Shown: positions 44,563 to 55,639 of the stretch, piece after piece | Numbering within the stretch: position 1 is the first letter of the stretch | Layout: each line of letters begins with the position of its first letter | Assembly: GCA_030704615.1 (NCBI GenBank) | Contig: CM060731.1 | Span: 56,214,756-56,278,755 of the forward strand | Direction: 5' to 3' | DNA: 64,000 nucleotides | From: Takakia lepidozioides | Taxonomy: Eukaryota; Streptophyta; Takakiopsida; Takakiales; Takakiaceae | Position numbers and translations under genes: made by a program | The notes under the pieces: generated by a model | Seen by the model: only the letters and a program-made list of their open reading frames with translations | Database searches by the model: none | Told to the model about the DNA's origin: nothing

Positions 44563-45480
44563 TAGGCCAGGTTGCGTTTGAGCTTCTGAATTGTGGGGCC
44601 TATTCGCTGCTCTTCAGACAAGTTGATACCAAAAGTGTGCCCCAATAACGTGGTGGGCTCACCTTCTTTAAGCCACTGAAGCCCTAGATGTTGTCCCCAG
44701 GTAGGGTTGGGCCCTATGGCAGATTTTGAGATGTCACCGAGAAGCATGGCTTTGGTTTTGGACCAGTTGACTCTAAATCTAGAGACACTGCAGAAATGAG
44801 AGAGTGTACTTTCTGCTGCCGATAGGGAAGGATCGTCAGCTTGAAGTAGTAGAAATGTGTCATCTACAAACATGGAATCCTTAACCTGTTTGTGGTGGTT
44901 ATTTCTTGGGTTCTGCAGGTTGAGGCCCCTCACTAGAGTGTTATTGTCCAGCATGTGATCAAGGGTATCAGCTACAAAAAGGAATTCTGCCAAGCTATGA
45001 GACTGGATTAGAGACTGCCAGGAGAGGTCTTCTTTAGGGCTTAGGTGAGTTGCAGAACTCCCCATTCTATCAGATTCCTTTTCTACCATGTTGAAATCAC
45101 CCGCCACAATCCATTTGCAGATGTTGCTGTGATACGCCATCTGGAGGTTTATCTTGGCCCAGAGATCCGCTCTGAGAAGAGAATCATTTGGCGCATAAAT
45201 GTTGATAAAACTTGTGGGCTCAGTGTCATTGGGGAACCTTAGGGAGCATAATTGTGCTCTCCCTGGTTCCCAGATCTCGTCTTTGATTAGAAGTTGGTGG
45301 ATGGAAGGGGACAGAAGAATTGCCGTCCCTCCTTCAATAGAGGGTTTCCAAAGAGCCGAAGCTTTAGGCCATAACTGATTGGTGAGCTCTAGGATTTTCC
45401 TATCACAAAGTTTGTGTTCTTGGAGAAAGATGATAGCCTGAGTAGTGATGAGAGGTGCCAGCCAGGCTGAGAGCCCCGTC
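44563..45480 (-). pseudogene. LINE with endonuclease fused to reverse transcriptase by deletion
   Basis: From 45480 the minus strand reads endonuclease sequence (IIFLQEHKL, GGTAILLSPSIHQ, SFINIYAPN, WIVAGDFNMVEKESDR). It then jumps directly to reverse-transcriptase palm sequence (DTLDHMLDNNTLVRGLNLQN, SMFVDDTFLLLQADD, SRFRVNWSKTKAMLLGD) without the fingers. An internal deletion of about 1 kb is implied. The catalytic FVDD pair is present, but the fused product could not be active. Its 5' end abuts the transposase remnant at 45480, consistent with a truncated insertion there. Confidence 0.82.
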
Positions 45481-47511
45481 GATGTCCTCTATTGTGGCCG
45501 TCACTACGTCCACCAGATGTGCGGCAGAAGACGCTCGTCAGGAGGAGTGGACTGATTCTGCCATATTCGTGTTCGACATGTCCGTGTCGGAATCCAAGAA
45601 CCGCTCCTACAAGGACAAACAATGGTGAGGGACCAATGGAAAGGTCCGTAATAGAAAGACAATTGCATGAAAAATGACAGCATCATACCTCCCGCATGTA
45701 CCGTCCGAACTGTCGATACCGGAAATGCCACCACCCCAACCAGCTGTGCAAGGCTCCTAGATTGGTTGTCTCCACTGCACCTGACGTGTTCCACCAAGCC
45801 TCGATGAGAGCAAACTTAACCTCTGTGTCATCAAATGTGGGTGCATCCTTCCACGCCGTACAAAGGACATGGTGTTCAGCCTAGAATGAGCTAGCAACAA
45901 ATTTGGTAGTGTAGTGAGATAGACTCTGCATCCAATGGAATCCACATGATCTCTCTTTCCCCTCCATTGGAACATTGGGGTCCTCACCGTACACACGCCG
46001 CACCGCTGCCCAGTTGGCCTGAGCGTTGTCTGCCATGAATCCCCTGAAATTGGGCTCTGCCAATCCCGCCCTTGCCATCTGCTCGTTTATGCCCTCCCAC
46101 AGATGCATCTCCGCCTGTGTGTCCTCCCCTTTCATCTCGCAGATTGCAATCGTCATGAGCCTCTTGGAGTGATAGTCATAAACATGCGCACCCATAGTCA
46201 CCCACTGATGGTTTGTAATTCGCTTGATGTGATCAAACATCACCCAAGCATTCGACAAATTTCCAGTTGTCATGCGAGTGACCAAGTCGACTCCACTCCC
46301 AGGCCCACACGTCGACATTTTAAAAATGTAACAACGATCGGATTCGCTGCCTTGCCCTGGAAACCTGCTACCTTGGATGTAGTCATATCCAGTCATTTGT
46401 TTCACCTCCAGGATTGAGTGTCCGACCCCCGGCCGAACTCCTGCTTGCAAGATACGATGTGATTCCGCACATTCGGACTACAAACGTGCGAGACGGACTC
46501 CAACAGGTCAAGCATCTCCTCTTCGTTCAAGGGCACTCGGTCTAAACCATCTTCAGACATGATTTTGCCAAGAGCAATCTTGTGGGCTGCCTTCAACTGA
46601 ATCTGCTTTGGTCTGGCTCCGGGGCTCAATTTCACCTCCTCTTTTATGATGTCGTGTGCTTCCTGCACAGCCTCACGCATGTTGCCTCTCGCCAAGGGGT
46701 GGCAGTGGACCCCAACGTGTATGCAAGCTCTAGTCAAGTCCGGGAGCAAATGGATTACGTAATATTGCTTGGCTCTGCACATGGACATGCACGTCGGTGG
46801 TTCTTTGCAATGTGCGCACTTGAAAGTACCCGCAGGAGCTTGGCTGGAGACAATGAATGGATGATGGGTTGTGTCAGTCCAATCCGTCTCGTTTCTCCGC
46901 CCTCCTTTGGAGAGAAAGTGGAAGCAGGCGGGATTGAGGCACCTCAGCTTCCCCGCACAGAGGACGTATCGTACACGAACAGCAATTTTGGTGCTACTGG
47001 TCTTCGTCACACACCAGGGGTGTCCGTCATGCTTTCGATCCATGTCTGTTAACATCCCTGAGGCTTTGTTTGACGCAGTAACAGGTGGAAACTCGAAGAT
47101 GACATTGCCATCGACTTCAGGAGGCAGATACGTTACCTTCCTGACTGGAAATTTGGCATAGTCAAGAGCAGCCAGCTCGGAGCGAGAACCATCGAGGTGA
47201 TGTTGCCGTAGGAGCTGCACAATGGACCGGGTTGGAGTTATGCTCGAGGGTACATGCGTAGCACCTGCAGAGACGTCCATGTCGGATTTGAACGACCGTG
47301 TGGAGGACATGGGGACCTCAATGCACTCATCTTCCTCATCGGAAATGTCGAATACGTCCACACGAGAAGCTATGGAGGGTCTTGACGGTCCAGGTTGGGA
47401 ATGATTATCGTTGCATACCTCTCTGTTGGCAGTGGCCGCCTGTCGGTTTCCCGACTCCTTTGTGGATGGTGTGGGCAACAACTGATTCGGAAAGGGAATG
47501 GGCATTCCCAC
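45480..47511 (-). pseudogene. DDE transposase, probably Mutator-like, decayed
   Basis: Minus strand. The N-terminal part (47511-46402, 369 codons) has a zinc-finger-like DNA-binding region with CLNPAC, CAHCKEPPTC and a later CIHVGVHCHP. After a frameshift near 46440 comes the catalytic part. It has WVMFDHIKR (first Asp), a GFMADNAQANWAAVRR block (second Asp), CGFHWMQSL (the CX2H motif lying between second Asp and Glu in MULE-type DDE enzymes) and, after a stop near 45890, ALIEAWWNTSGAVETTN (candidate Glu) and WLGWWHFRYRQFGRYMRE with a GT donor. A last exon piece (45600-45480) is cut by the LINE. The assignment to MULE rests on motif order. Neighbouring palindromes at 48.16 kb suggest it belonged to the same element. 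Confidence 0.65.
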
Positions 47512-47514
47512 AGC

Positions 47515-47907
47515 TCAGTACAGGATGGTGTCTGATGGGGGTACGTGCCATTCGATTCCGCAACCTCCGTCGTTACCTAGCACGACAATGGTCTCGTCAA
47601 CCTGTCCAGGAACATCCTTCCTTTCTTCTTCCAAGTAAACTGTGCCCGGTTTGAGCTTGAATTTGGAACAAAGGTAAGTTTCAGTCACTTTGCAAAGTCC
47701 TCCCTCGTTTGGGATCCAGGCTCTCCCACGTTGCGGAGGACAGCAAACTATAGCGTAGGAATTCGGAGCCATCGAACACCGCACAAAGTTGGCAAGTGCG
47801 AGGTTCAGTATAGCGACAGACCAAGGCTCATAGACACCATCTAAGTGGATCTGCGGAGTCCATCGACGATTGGAAGTCGCACATTGAAGTGGAAAATATT
47901 GTTTCAA
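47515..47907 (-). CDS. Unrecognised ORF upstream of the DDE transposase
   Basis: 130 codons on the minus strand, ending one stop before the transposase frame (SDTILY, stop, then AVGMPIPF in the same frame). It may therefore be the transposase N-terminus separated by a single nonsense codon. It has no known domain. Features are YEPWSVAILNLALANFVRC and KPGTVYLEEERKDVPGQVDE. Confidence 0.4.
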   Translation of the reverse strand: MKQYFPLQCATSNRRWTPQIHLDGVYEPWSVAILNLALANFVRCSMAPNSYAIVCCPPQRGRAWIPNEGGLCKVTETYLCSKFKLKPGTVYLEEERKDVPGQVDETIVVLGNDGGCGIEWHVPPSDTILY

Positions 47908-48159
47908 GCTACATGCATGAAGGTGGGAGGTGTGATTCCATATCCACTAAGTATGACAATGATGGCCGATTCGGCGACGAAATAACATCTCCTGACAGTT
48001 TCTCCTGAGGGTGGATCAACCAGTATTCGCGGTACAGACATGAACGTTCGCATTGACAAGTGCCAGGACTGTTAGTTAAAACGGTTAGACAACCAAGTTG
48101 TGCTCATTAAGACAGGCCGCAATTGTGTTGTTTCGGAACAATGCAACCCATTGCACATG

Positions 48160-50660
48160 GCTGAATGGGAATGCGGTCCCGCATCTCAGTGCGACATTAT
48201 CCATTCGTTGATTGTGATCGGAAGTGCGGCACCGCATTTCCGTCAACAGAGAAACCAAAATACTGGTGCAACGGAAATGCGGTACCACATTTCAGTCCAC
48301 TGTAAAAGCAGACCCATGGTGGAACGGAAATGCGGTATCGCATTTAGGTCCAACGGGACTAGGAACACATGGTAGAAAATAATTGCAACAACGCATTTTC
48401 ATCGACTGGGACACTTTGGATAGGCAGGAACGGAAATGTTCTGCCGAATTTCCGTCCAGTCTCTTTCAATGGAATCCAATGGACGGAAATGAGGTTCCGC
48501 ATTTCCGTCCGGTGTGCTACTTTCGATTGCTGTTGGACGGAAATACGACGCCGCATTTCCATTTTGCATCTTAGTCATGCACCAGTGCGACGGAAATGCG
48601 GCACCGCATTTCCATTTTGCATCTTAGTCATGCACCAGTGCGACGGAAATGCGGCACCGCATTTCCGTCCGGGGGAAACCTTTATACTCTCCAGAACGGA
48701 AATGCGGTGCCGCATTTCCGTCCAACAAGTACGGTATATGACAGTGGAACGGAAATGCGGTACCGCATTTCCGTTCTGATTGAAAATCATGAACCACTGG
48801 AACTGAAATGCGGCACGGCATTTCCGTCCGAGTCGCACCTTCCGACATTCCACAATGGGAATGCGGCGCCGCATTTCCGTTTTGTATCTCAGGCATAGAG
48901 CTGTGGGACAGAAATGCGGCACGGCATTTCCGTCCGAGTCGCACCTTCCGACATTCCACAATGGGAATGCGGCGCCGCATTTCCGTTTTGTATCTCAGGC
49001 ATGGAGCTGTGGGACAGAAATGCGGCACCGCATTTCCGTCCGGGGGAGACCTTCATACTCTCCAGAACGGAGATGCGGTACCGCATTTCCGTCCCACAGC
49101 GAAAATCGTGAACCACCGGAACTGAAATGCAGCACCGCATTTCCGTCCGAGTACACCTTCCGACATTCCAGAACGGAAATGCGGCGCCACATTTCCGTTT
49201 TTTATCTCAGGCATGGAGCTGTGGGACGGAAATGCGGCTCCACATTTCCGTCCGGGAGATACCTTCATACTCTCCAGAAGAAAATGCAGTACCGCATTTC
49301 CCTTCTGTCTAAAGATCGTGAACCACCGGAACTGAAATGCGGCACCGCATTTCCGTCTGAGTCGCACCTTCCGACATTCCAGAATGGAAATGCGGCGCCA
49401 CATTTCCGTTTTCTATCTCAAGCATGGAGCTGTGGGACGGAAATGCGGCTCCGCATTTCCGTCCGGGGGAAAACCTTCATACTCTCCAGAAAGGAAATGC
49501 GGTACCGCATTTCCGTTCTGTTTGAAAATCGTGAACCACCGGAACTGAAATGCGGCACCGCATTTCCGTCCGAGTTGCACCTTCCAACATTCCGGAACGG
49601 AAATGCGGCGCCGCATTTCCGTTTTCTATCTCAGGCGTGGAGCTGTGGGACGGAAATGCGGCACCGCATTTCCGTCCGAGTCGCAGCTTCCGACATTTCA
49701 GAACGGAAACGTGGCGCCGCATTTTCATTTTCTATCTTTGGCATGGAGCTGTGGGATGGAAATGCGGCACCGCATTTTTGTCCAGGGGAGACCTCCATAC
49801 TCTCCAGAACGGAAATGTTGTACCGCATTTCCCTCCCACAACGAAAATCGTGAACCACCGAAACTGAAATGCGGCACCGCATTTCCGTCCGAGTCGCACC
49901 TTCCGACATTCCAGAACGGAAATGCGGCGCCGCATTTCCGTTTTCTATCTCAGGCATGGAGATGTAGGACGGAAATGGGGCTCCGCATTTTCGTCTGGGG
50001 GAGACCTTCATACTCTCCAGAAGGGAAATGCGGTACCGCATTTCTGTTCTGACTGAAAATCGTGAACCACCGGAACTAAAATGCGGCACCGTATTTCCAT
50101 CCGAGTTGCACCTTCCGACATCCAGAACGGAAATATGGCGCCGCATTTCCGTTTTCTATCTCAGGCATTGAGCTGTGGGTCGGAAATGCAGCACCGCATT
50201 TCCGTCCGGGGGAGACCTTCATACTTTCCAGAACGGAAATGCGGTACCACATTTTCGTCCCACAGCGAAAATCGTGAACCACCGGAACTGAAATGCAGCA
50301 CCGCATTTCCGTCCGAGTCGCACCTTCCGACATTCCAGATCGGAAATGCGGCGCCGCATTTCCGTTTTCTATCTCAGGCATGGAGCTATGGGACGGAAAT
50401 GTGGTGCCGCATTTCCGTCCGTGGGAGACCTTCATACTCTCTAGAACGGAAATGCGGCACCGCATTTCCGTTCAACAACTAAGGTGTGTGAAGGTGGAAC
50501 GGAAATGCGGCGCCGCATTTTCGCCCATCAAGTACGGTATGTGTAGCTTCGGGATGGTACTTAACGGAAATGCGGCGCCGCATTTGTGTTTTCACTCTAA
50601 CTCATCAGACGCTGTTACGGAAATGATATGTGAACTCGTGGACCAACGGAATTGCGGCAC
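48160..50660. repeat. Array of about 45 palindromes in a four-spacer higher-order repeat
   Basis: The core unit is a 24-26-bp palindrome, ACGGAAATGCGG then CCGCATTTCCGT with the centre GC, TA or AC. It is separated by spacers of about 30 bp. In the central part four spacers alternate: TATCTCAGGCATGGAGCTGT, GGGGGAGACCTTCATACTCT, GAAAATCGTGAACCACCGGA and GAGTCGCACCTTCCGACATT. One four-palindrome round is about 215 bp, as shown by the first spacer near 49204, 49411, 49628, 49946, 50153 and 50373. Units at the edges (48160-48590, 50540-50660) are degenerate, as expected for an array that is homogenised at its centre. Long frames in several registers here are by-products of the palindromes. Confidence 0.9.
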
Positions 50661-50931
50661 ATGTCTGCACTCTATCTGACTGAAGTGGCAGGAGGCGGCT
50701 CAGCCTGACCGTTGGTTAATGATGTTTGTTTTTCGGACGGCAGGCGTACACTTGACGATTCAAAATTCTTAATGACGCATAGTCCACGAGGAGACACTTT
50801 CGTCCCAGCCTTTCGAACCCAAGTGGTGCATCGCCACCGTTTCATCTTCTTTTGTCGTGTCTACTCAGTCACCCCTCTCGCGCCCTTTCCATCTGCACTC
50901 TTCGCCCCTTTTCCCTGTCTTTGTTCTTCTT

Positions 50932-53900
50932 ATGCTCGAACCTGAGAGGGAGGGAGTTCGTGCATCAGAGAAGAGACATCGTCGCATGCTCCGAAAATTG
51001 TACTTCGGACGTAGGCCAATGCCGAAGGGGAGGAAGCAGATGCGTCTACAGGAGGAGATTGACATCTCGCAGCAGCAGGCCATGCAGGCAACCTAGCCAC
51101 CAGTGAGAGCTCCGTGCTATCGGGATGCGCGCAGCTGATCGAGCACCGAATCCCCCATCATTTTTCTTCTGCAATTCTTAGACTGTATGCTAGGAGACTT
51201 GAATGCAGAAGATGTTTGCATGCCTAACCGGAAAGGTGGACGTGCTGGAGGGATCGCAGGATTCCGAAGAGCCGCAGGAAGAGTCCGTGGAGCTAGCTGC
51301 AGCACGCACACCCAGCCGATCCACAAGCACGGGTCTTCCTGCCGGGCCTAGCCCTGTGCATTTCAAGGACACGGCTTCAAAAGGCAAGTCTTTGCAGTTC
51401 AAAACCCCAGAGAGCGATTCGCGTTCGAAGGTCATGGAGAATCGGCAGCAGGGGTTGGACCCTTCTCCAGCAAAGACGAAGAAGAAGCAGCCCGTCCTTC
51501 AACTGGTTTCTGAACCGGACCAGGCCGTTGCCCCCCCCCCCCCCCCCCACCCAGGCGAATGAAGCAGAAGGGTACAGGGCAAATTCAATTGCAGCAGACA
51601 TCTTCACCTGCAAGAATGAGGAAGCACAAGGCAATCAGGGGGAGGGCGGAGCAGTCTTCCGCAAAACCGATTCCTCAAGCTGAAGCCCAGTTCCTGCTTG
51701 ATTTCCAGCCTGGTGATGTTGGGGGCGTCTCTGCTGCAGCGAAGGCAATGGGATCGACCGATTTCGTCGATCTGTTACCAGAGGAGGGTGCTGCCGCTCA
51801 ATGTTCATAGCAAGACCTGACCACCATTGAGGAAGATCTTCATAATACTGCAGGCCCGCAGGAGGCCTCTGCAATGGCAGAATTGCCCGCAAAGATTCTC
51901 CAGAGTTGGGGATGCTCCAACTGCTCAGCCCCTACTGCCACCTGCAGAAATGTCTCCGAAGGAATTCCAAAGTGCAGCGGATACAATGTTGGAGGAGACA
52001 CATAGTAGCATTGGCAGAGTTCTGGGCAGCAGGGTATTCCAGCGGACTCTTTGAATCCCACTCTGTTGCATGGTCTCCCTTCCCATCGTCAGACAGGCAC
52101 TTCCCGGAGATGTGGATAAGCTCAAGTTTGCATTTCGAGAAGGGTACCGTCTAGGTTCGCCAGCCTTCTACGTTTCCATTGAGAATGAGGACAGCGAAAC
52201 TCGTGGACCCACTGCGGATGAATTGTCAGCATGGGATACCCACTGGCACACTCGCAACGACGAATTCGAGGCAACGCTGAAGGGTGATCCAGACTTCAGC
52301 CATATGTCGGGTAAAATGTTCTTTGTGTGGGACGGGAATCACCAACTTCTTGCCTGGTAGGAGTACATCAAGCAGAACCATGCCAAGCATATTGGCTGGC
52401 ATTACATGGTGGAGTGTGTCATCCTCAAGGTGAAGGCGGCAGACTCCTCCCTGCTCAAGAATGCCATGGCGGACCTCAACTCGTAAGATACTCATACCCT
52501 CCCAAGCACGTTCGAAATGCGGTGCCGCATTTCGGTTTCCAATCTATTTTTTTCTATGCTTCCGTGGACTGAACTGGAGAGTGTGCCTTGCAGGGTCACT
52601 GAAAATGCGTACGTGCATACCCACATGGCACATATGCTGTACAGGGTGAGGAAAACTGGTCTCACTGATCCGCACATGTTTGCGGAAATGCTGGAGCCCG
52701 AGCTCATTCAGAAAGCCGTGGCAAAAACTGACCGACATGGTATCGTCTCACTATGGATGGAATGGTGGAGGTGATATACAAAGTAAGTCGTCCTCCCATT
52801 TCCCTCTGCTCATCCTTCCCCAATTTTCAATAATCTTTCCACATGAATCGAATGTAACGCTTCTGCATGTTTTTGTTGGCAGTCAAACATCAAGCTGGAT
52901 TTGGCCCATGCCAAACGCTTCTTCATGGAAAGTGAGGGGCATGTCAAAATGTTGCAGTCATTGACTGAGCACTTGAAGGAAGCCGGGGTCAAGTCCAGAA
53001 CGAAATACAAGTCAAAGCTTGTGAAGCTGGTGGCCATTGCAGATCCGGCACTTGGAAAGGACTTCATCCCCGAGATTGCAAAACCAGGGTGTCGGAAGGC
53101 TCTTCGGCAGCCGCCTTCTTCAGTGCTCTGCCCTTCAGACCCTCCATGGTCTTCATGTATGCCAACTTGGCTGCCCGTCCATCCAAAGCCACCAAGAAAC
53201 TCTCATTTACACACTGGACTACTGTATCGGGGTCCACTTTTTCCACCGGCTCGAAAGGGTGCCCCCTCGGGGGGTTGAAGAGTGCCTTCTTTGCCGAGCC
53301 TGTTCTCGTCCCTCTCGTGACAACGGTGGGCACAGGGGATTTCGGCTGCGTTTCGGGGGGTGGGCTGGTTGCAAAGTCTCCATCGGAGTCCTCTTCGTCA
53401 CCCTCTTCCTGCTCTATCTGTTTATGCTTCTTCGTTTTCTTGGGTGTCACAACTGCTGCTCCTTGCTGGCGAGTCCTCTTCTTCGACCCCTTCTGTTGAG
53501 CCTGCACAGCTGCATCCACCGTCTTCTGTGCCATCTTAGCTGCCTTTCTGGATTGTTCCAGAGCAGCAGCTTCCTTTGCCGACTCTGGCCTAGCAGGGAC
53601 ACGTCTTTCCTTTCTCTTCTCTTCTGCTTTCGCGTGCAGATCTTTCTCAGACTCGTCAACAATTCCGCCAGACATGTCCAGGTACCACGGACATCTAACG
53701 AGATGCGCGGCATGCCATTGTTTTTGCATCTCCGGTGTGTAGACACAGCTTGGGCCCGCCACGGTCCAAGCCATGAAGAACGGGGGCTCTTGAGCCAGGG
53801 CCCCTGTCTGAAGAAGCACGTATTTCATATACCTGCAGGGCAGTCAGCATGCGTGAGCAAAAGTTGAGACCAACATACTCGCAGAGTGCAACCGAAAACA

Positions 53901-54690
53901 TAAAATGTGACTGCGGTGCCGCATTTCCCAGACAAACCTCATAATCAAGCTTCGCATACAAGGGCAACTGGGCTTCACCTGCAGGTGAGCACACGATGTC
54001 TTCAGAAAGTAAGCAAGGGGCATCGGGCTGGGCATGGTGTAGGTCCAGCGATTTGGAGAGCTACACAAGGCTGAGGTGGCAATGGAGTGGGGGTGCACTG
54101 TGCATGATGTTGATGCCATACTGGCAAAGTACGAGTGGGCAAAGGAGGCAAACAGGCGTGTGATGAAGCTTAAGGAGGAAGGCAAGCCGCTTCCCAAGTC
54201 TCTTGACGAGGTTAGTCTCCCGTGTTTGCTGCCTAAGAGCTCTTGTATGTTTTTGTTATGCTCTGGCAGCTGCATTCTCTTATCAAAAGCTCTCCTCACG
54301 TTGTCTCACCAATGGCTTTCCACTGTTTGCCTGTTTCCTACCATCTTTTAATACCTTGAATGATGAAATATATTTGTCCCTGTACCTTGAATATAAGGTG
54401 GCCATAGTTGGGAGATGAAGGGTCTTGCCTAAGGTTGACACCATGGATTTGTTGATTGGTGAAGGTGGAAGAGTTGATGGGGGGTCGCTGGAATGCGTGA
54501 ACATCTGTGAATCTTGGAAAAAGTGGACAACTGAGTCGAAATGCTGCTTGTCCATGCGGCTCTGGAACGAAGTACAAAAGGTGGGTTCTCGCTCTTTTCA
54601 CAGCTCCTCTCATCTCTCTGCCCCATTCCAATGGGAGTGTCGTAAGGCGGAGAGAAGCAATGTTTCTGAATGCTTTATCTCACACTCATA
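50932..54690 (+). pseudogene. Decayed multi-exon gene with ParB/Srx-like and SEC-C motifs
   Basis: Plus-strand exon-like blocks: a basic start (50932-51096, RHRRMLRKLYFGRRPMPKGR), a Ser/Pro linker (51203-51810, broken by a C tract of about 20 bases), and a 52070-52483 block with KLKFAFREGYRLGSPAFYV and MFFVWDGNHQLLAW, a stop, then HIGWHYMVECVILKV. The DGNHQ-LAW followed by a hydrophobic strand resembles the ParB/sulfiredoxin fold (DGxHRxxA). Next are an intron (52484-52590), NAYVHTHMAHMLYRVRKTGL, an exon near 52884-53095 (DLAHAKRFFMESEGHVKMLQ), one at 54060-54209 (VAMEWGCTVHDVDAILAKYE), and 54510-54580 with RNAACPCGSGTKYKR, a SEC-C zinc motif. Stops and frameshifts show decay. The role is unknown; the folds suggest nucleic-acid or protein-chaperone work. 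Confidence 0.45.
53064..54060 (-). pseudogene. NLS-rich protein on the opposite strand
   Basis: Minus strand. An upstream piece (54060-53830) encodes RWTYTMPSPMPLAYFLKTSC and, in another frame, PLYAKLDYEVCLG...MFSVALCEYVGLNFCSRM. After a one-base shift the main frame (53828-53064, 254 codons) gives EPPFFMAWTVAGPS, HLVRCPWYLDMSGGIVDE, a long Lys/Glu/Ala coiled-coil-like stretch, basic clusters KKRTRQQG and PKKTKKHK, an acidic EQEEGDEEDSDGDF, then CVNESFLVALDGRAAKLAYM. The domain is not recognised. The basic clusters suggest a nuclear, perhaps chromatin-bound protein. It overlaps the end of the plus-strand block, which suggests a rearrangement joined them. Confidence 0.45.
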
Positions 54691-55084
54691 CTTAAACAGA
54701 TGGATTTTGTGGCTAGATGAGTCAAATTTCAAACTTAAAGCAAAGCAAGTAGTACTATCAAACATGGTGTAGCCTGGCAATAAGCTGGCCCTGCGGTATC
54801 TGTGGCTTGAACACTATCTTACAAGCAAAGTATGCTCCAAATATATTGCCTATCATTTACTAGACCATGACTGGTAAAAATCTGGGGAGTTCTGTTGCAG
54901 GTGTTGTGGGAAGTTATAAGCTTGGACTGGAAATAGGGAAGTGATGCTGCATAAGCACGCACTTCTGAAGAGTTTGTGCTCTGTTGTGAGGTCAGGTGAC
55001 CTCCTGCCGTTTTATCGTTTTGGTCACCTACTTTCACTCCAAAGGGACTTTGACAGATGCAACTGGGTCTTCACATCTTTACAT
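54691..55084. other. No recognisable gene
   Basis: This lies between the decayed SEC-C block and the PPR fragment. Nothing recognisable was seen. Confidence 0.35.
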
Positions 55085-55437
55085 CAGCACTTCCTCTGAG
55101 CAAATGATGTGCGAAGGCGTGAAGCCCAACTGCATAACGTTTGTTTGCATTGGCAATGCGTGTGCAAGTCTGGCAGCCCTGGAAAGGTGCAAAGAGGTGC
55201 ATGGTGACATCGTCAAATCTGGAACTGTACCCGATGTCATTCTGAACACTGTCCTGCTGGACATGTATGTCAAATGTGGGAGCAGTGAGGATGGAAAGGG
55301 AGTGTTCGACAGTATGGCTGAATGAGATGTGGTGTCGCGGAGTGCAATAATTGCAGGATATGCACAGCAAGTATGTGGGATGGAGGACTTGGAGACCTAT
55401 GAGCAATTGATGTGCAAAGGGGTGAAGCCCGACCACC
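55085..55437 (+). pseudogene. PPR fragment cut by a large insertion
   Basis: This plus-strand PPR sequence is closely related to gene 2: EQMMCEGVKPNCITFVCIGN, ACASLAALERCKEVHGDIV, LLDMYVKCGSSEDGKGVFDS, a stop at 55321, then DVVSRSAIIAGYAQQ and LETYEQLMCKGVKPDH. The coding match ends at about 55437, exactly where gene 2 would continue ITFVC. The following sequence is unrelated and begins the large element described next. The nonsense codon shows it was already a pseudogene or decayed later. Confidence 0.85.
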
Positions 55438-55449
55438 CTAGTTATCATT

Positions 55450-55527
55450 CCGTGACGTGGCACTGACACGTCGGCCGTCACGTCCGACGTGCGTCACGTC
55501 ACGTCGAATTCGGACGTTTACCCACGT
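55450..55527. promoter_or_regulatory. Cluster of ACGT-core sites at the element's left end
   Basis: Eight ACGT cores occur in about 75 bases, including TGACGTGGCA, GACACGTCGG, GTCACGTCC, CGTCACGTCACGTCG and CCCACGTAA. These match plant bZIP binding sites (ACGT-core elements). The cluster lies between the insertion point and the left palindrome array, where an outward or inward promoter could sit. Confidence 0.5.
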
Positions 55528-55639
55528 AATTTTTTTTACATTTGACTTTTACGATTTACTTCTACCCTTTGTAATGACATGGCAGCTACGGTGTAAAACA
55601 GACGTGGCCAATTATTAATATTTATTAATTTTTTTTAAA

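Noticed and set aside
48855-49853. 332-codon open frame (and several shorter ones on both strands) in the palindrome array
   Set aside because: The repeated EMRHRISV/GNAAPHFR-type text is the translation of the same palindrome in different registers. Stops are simply rare in this repeat.
48160-50660. CRISPR-like array
   Set aside because: The sequence is eukaryotic, spacers are few and recur in fixed rotation rather than being unique, and no cas genes exist.
51525-51560. Proline-rich domain from a C tract
   Set aside because: The run of about 20 cytosines is low-complexity and shifts the frame; it is not evidence of a functional proline-rich region.
53037-53867. 276-codon plus frame
   Set aside because: Cys/Leu/Ser-rich antisense of the NLS-rich minus-strand coding sequence, with no domain.
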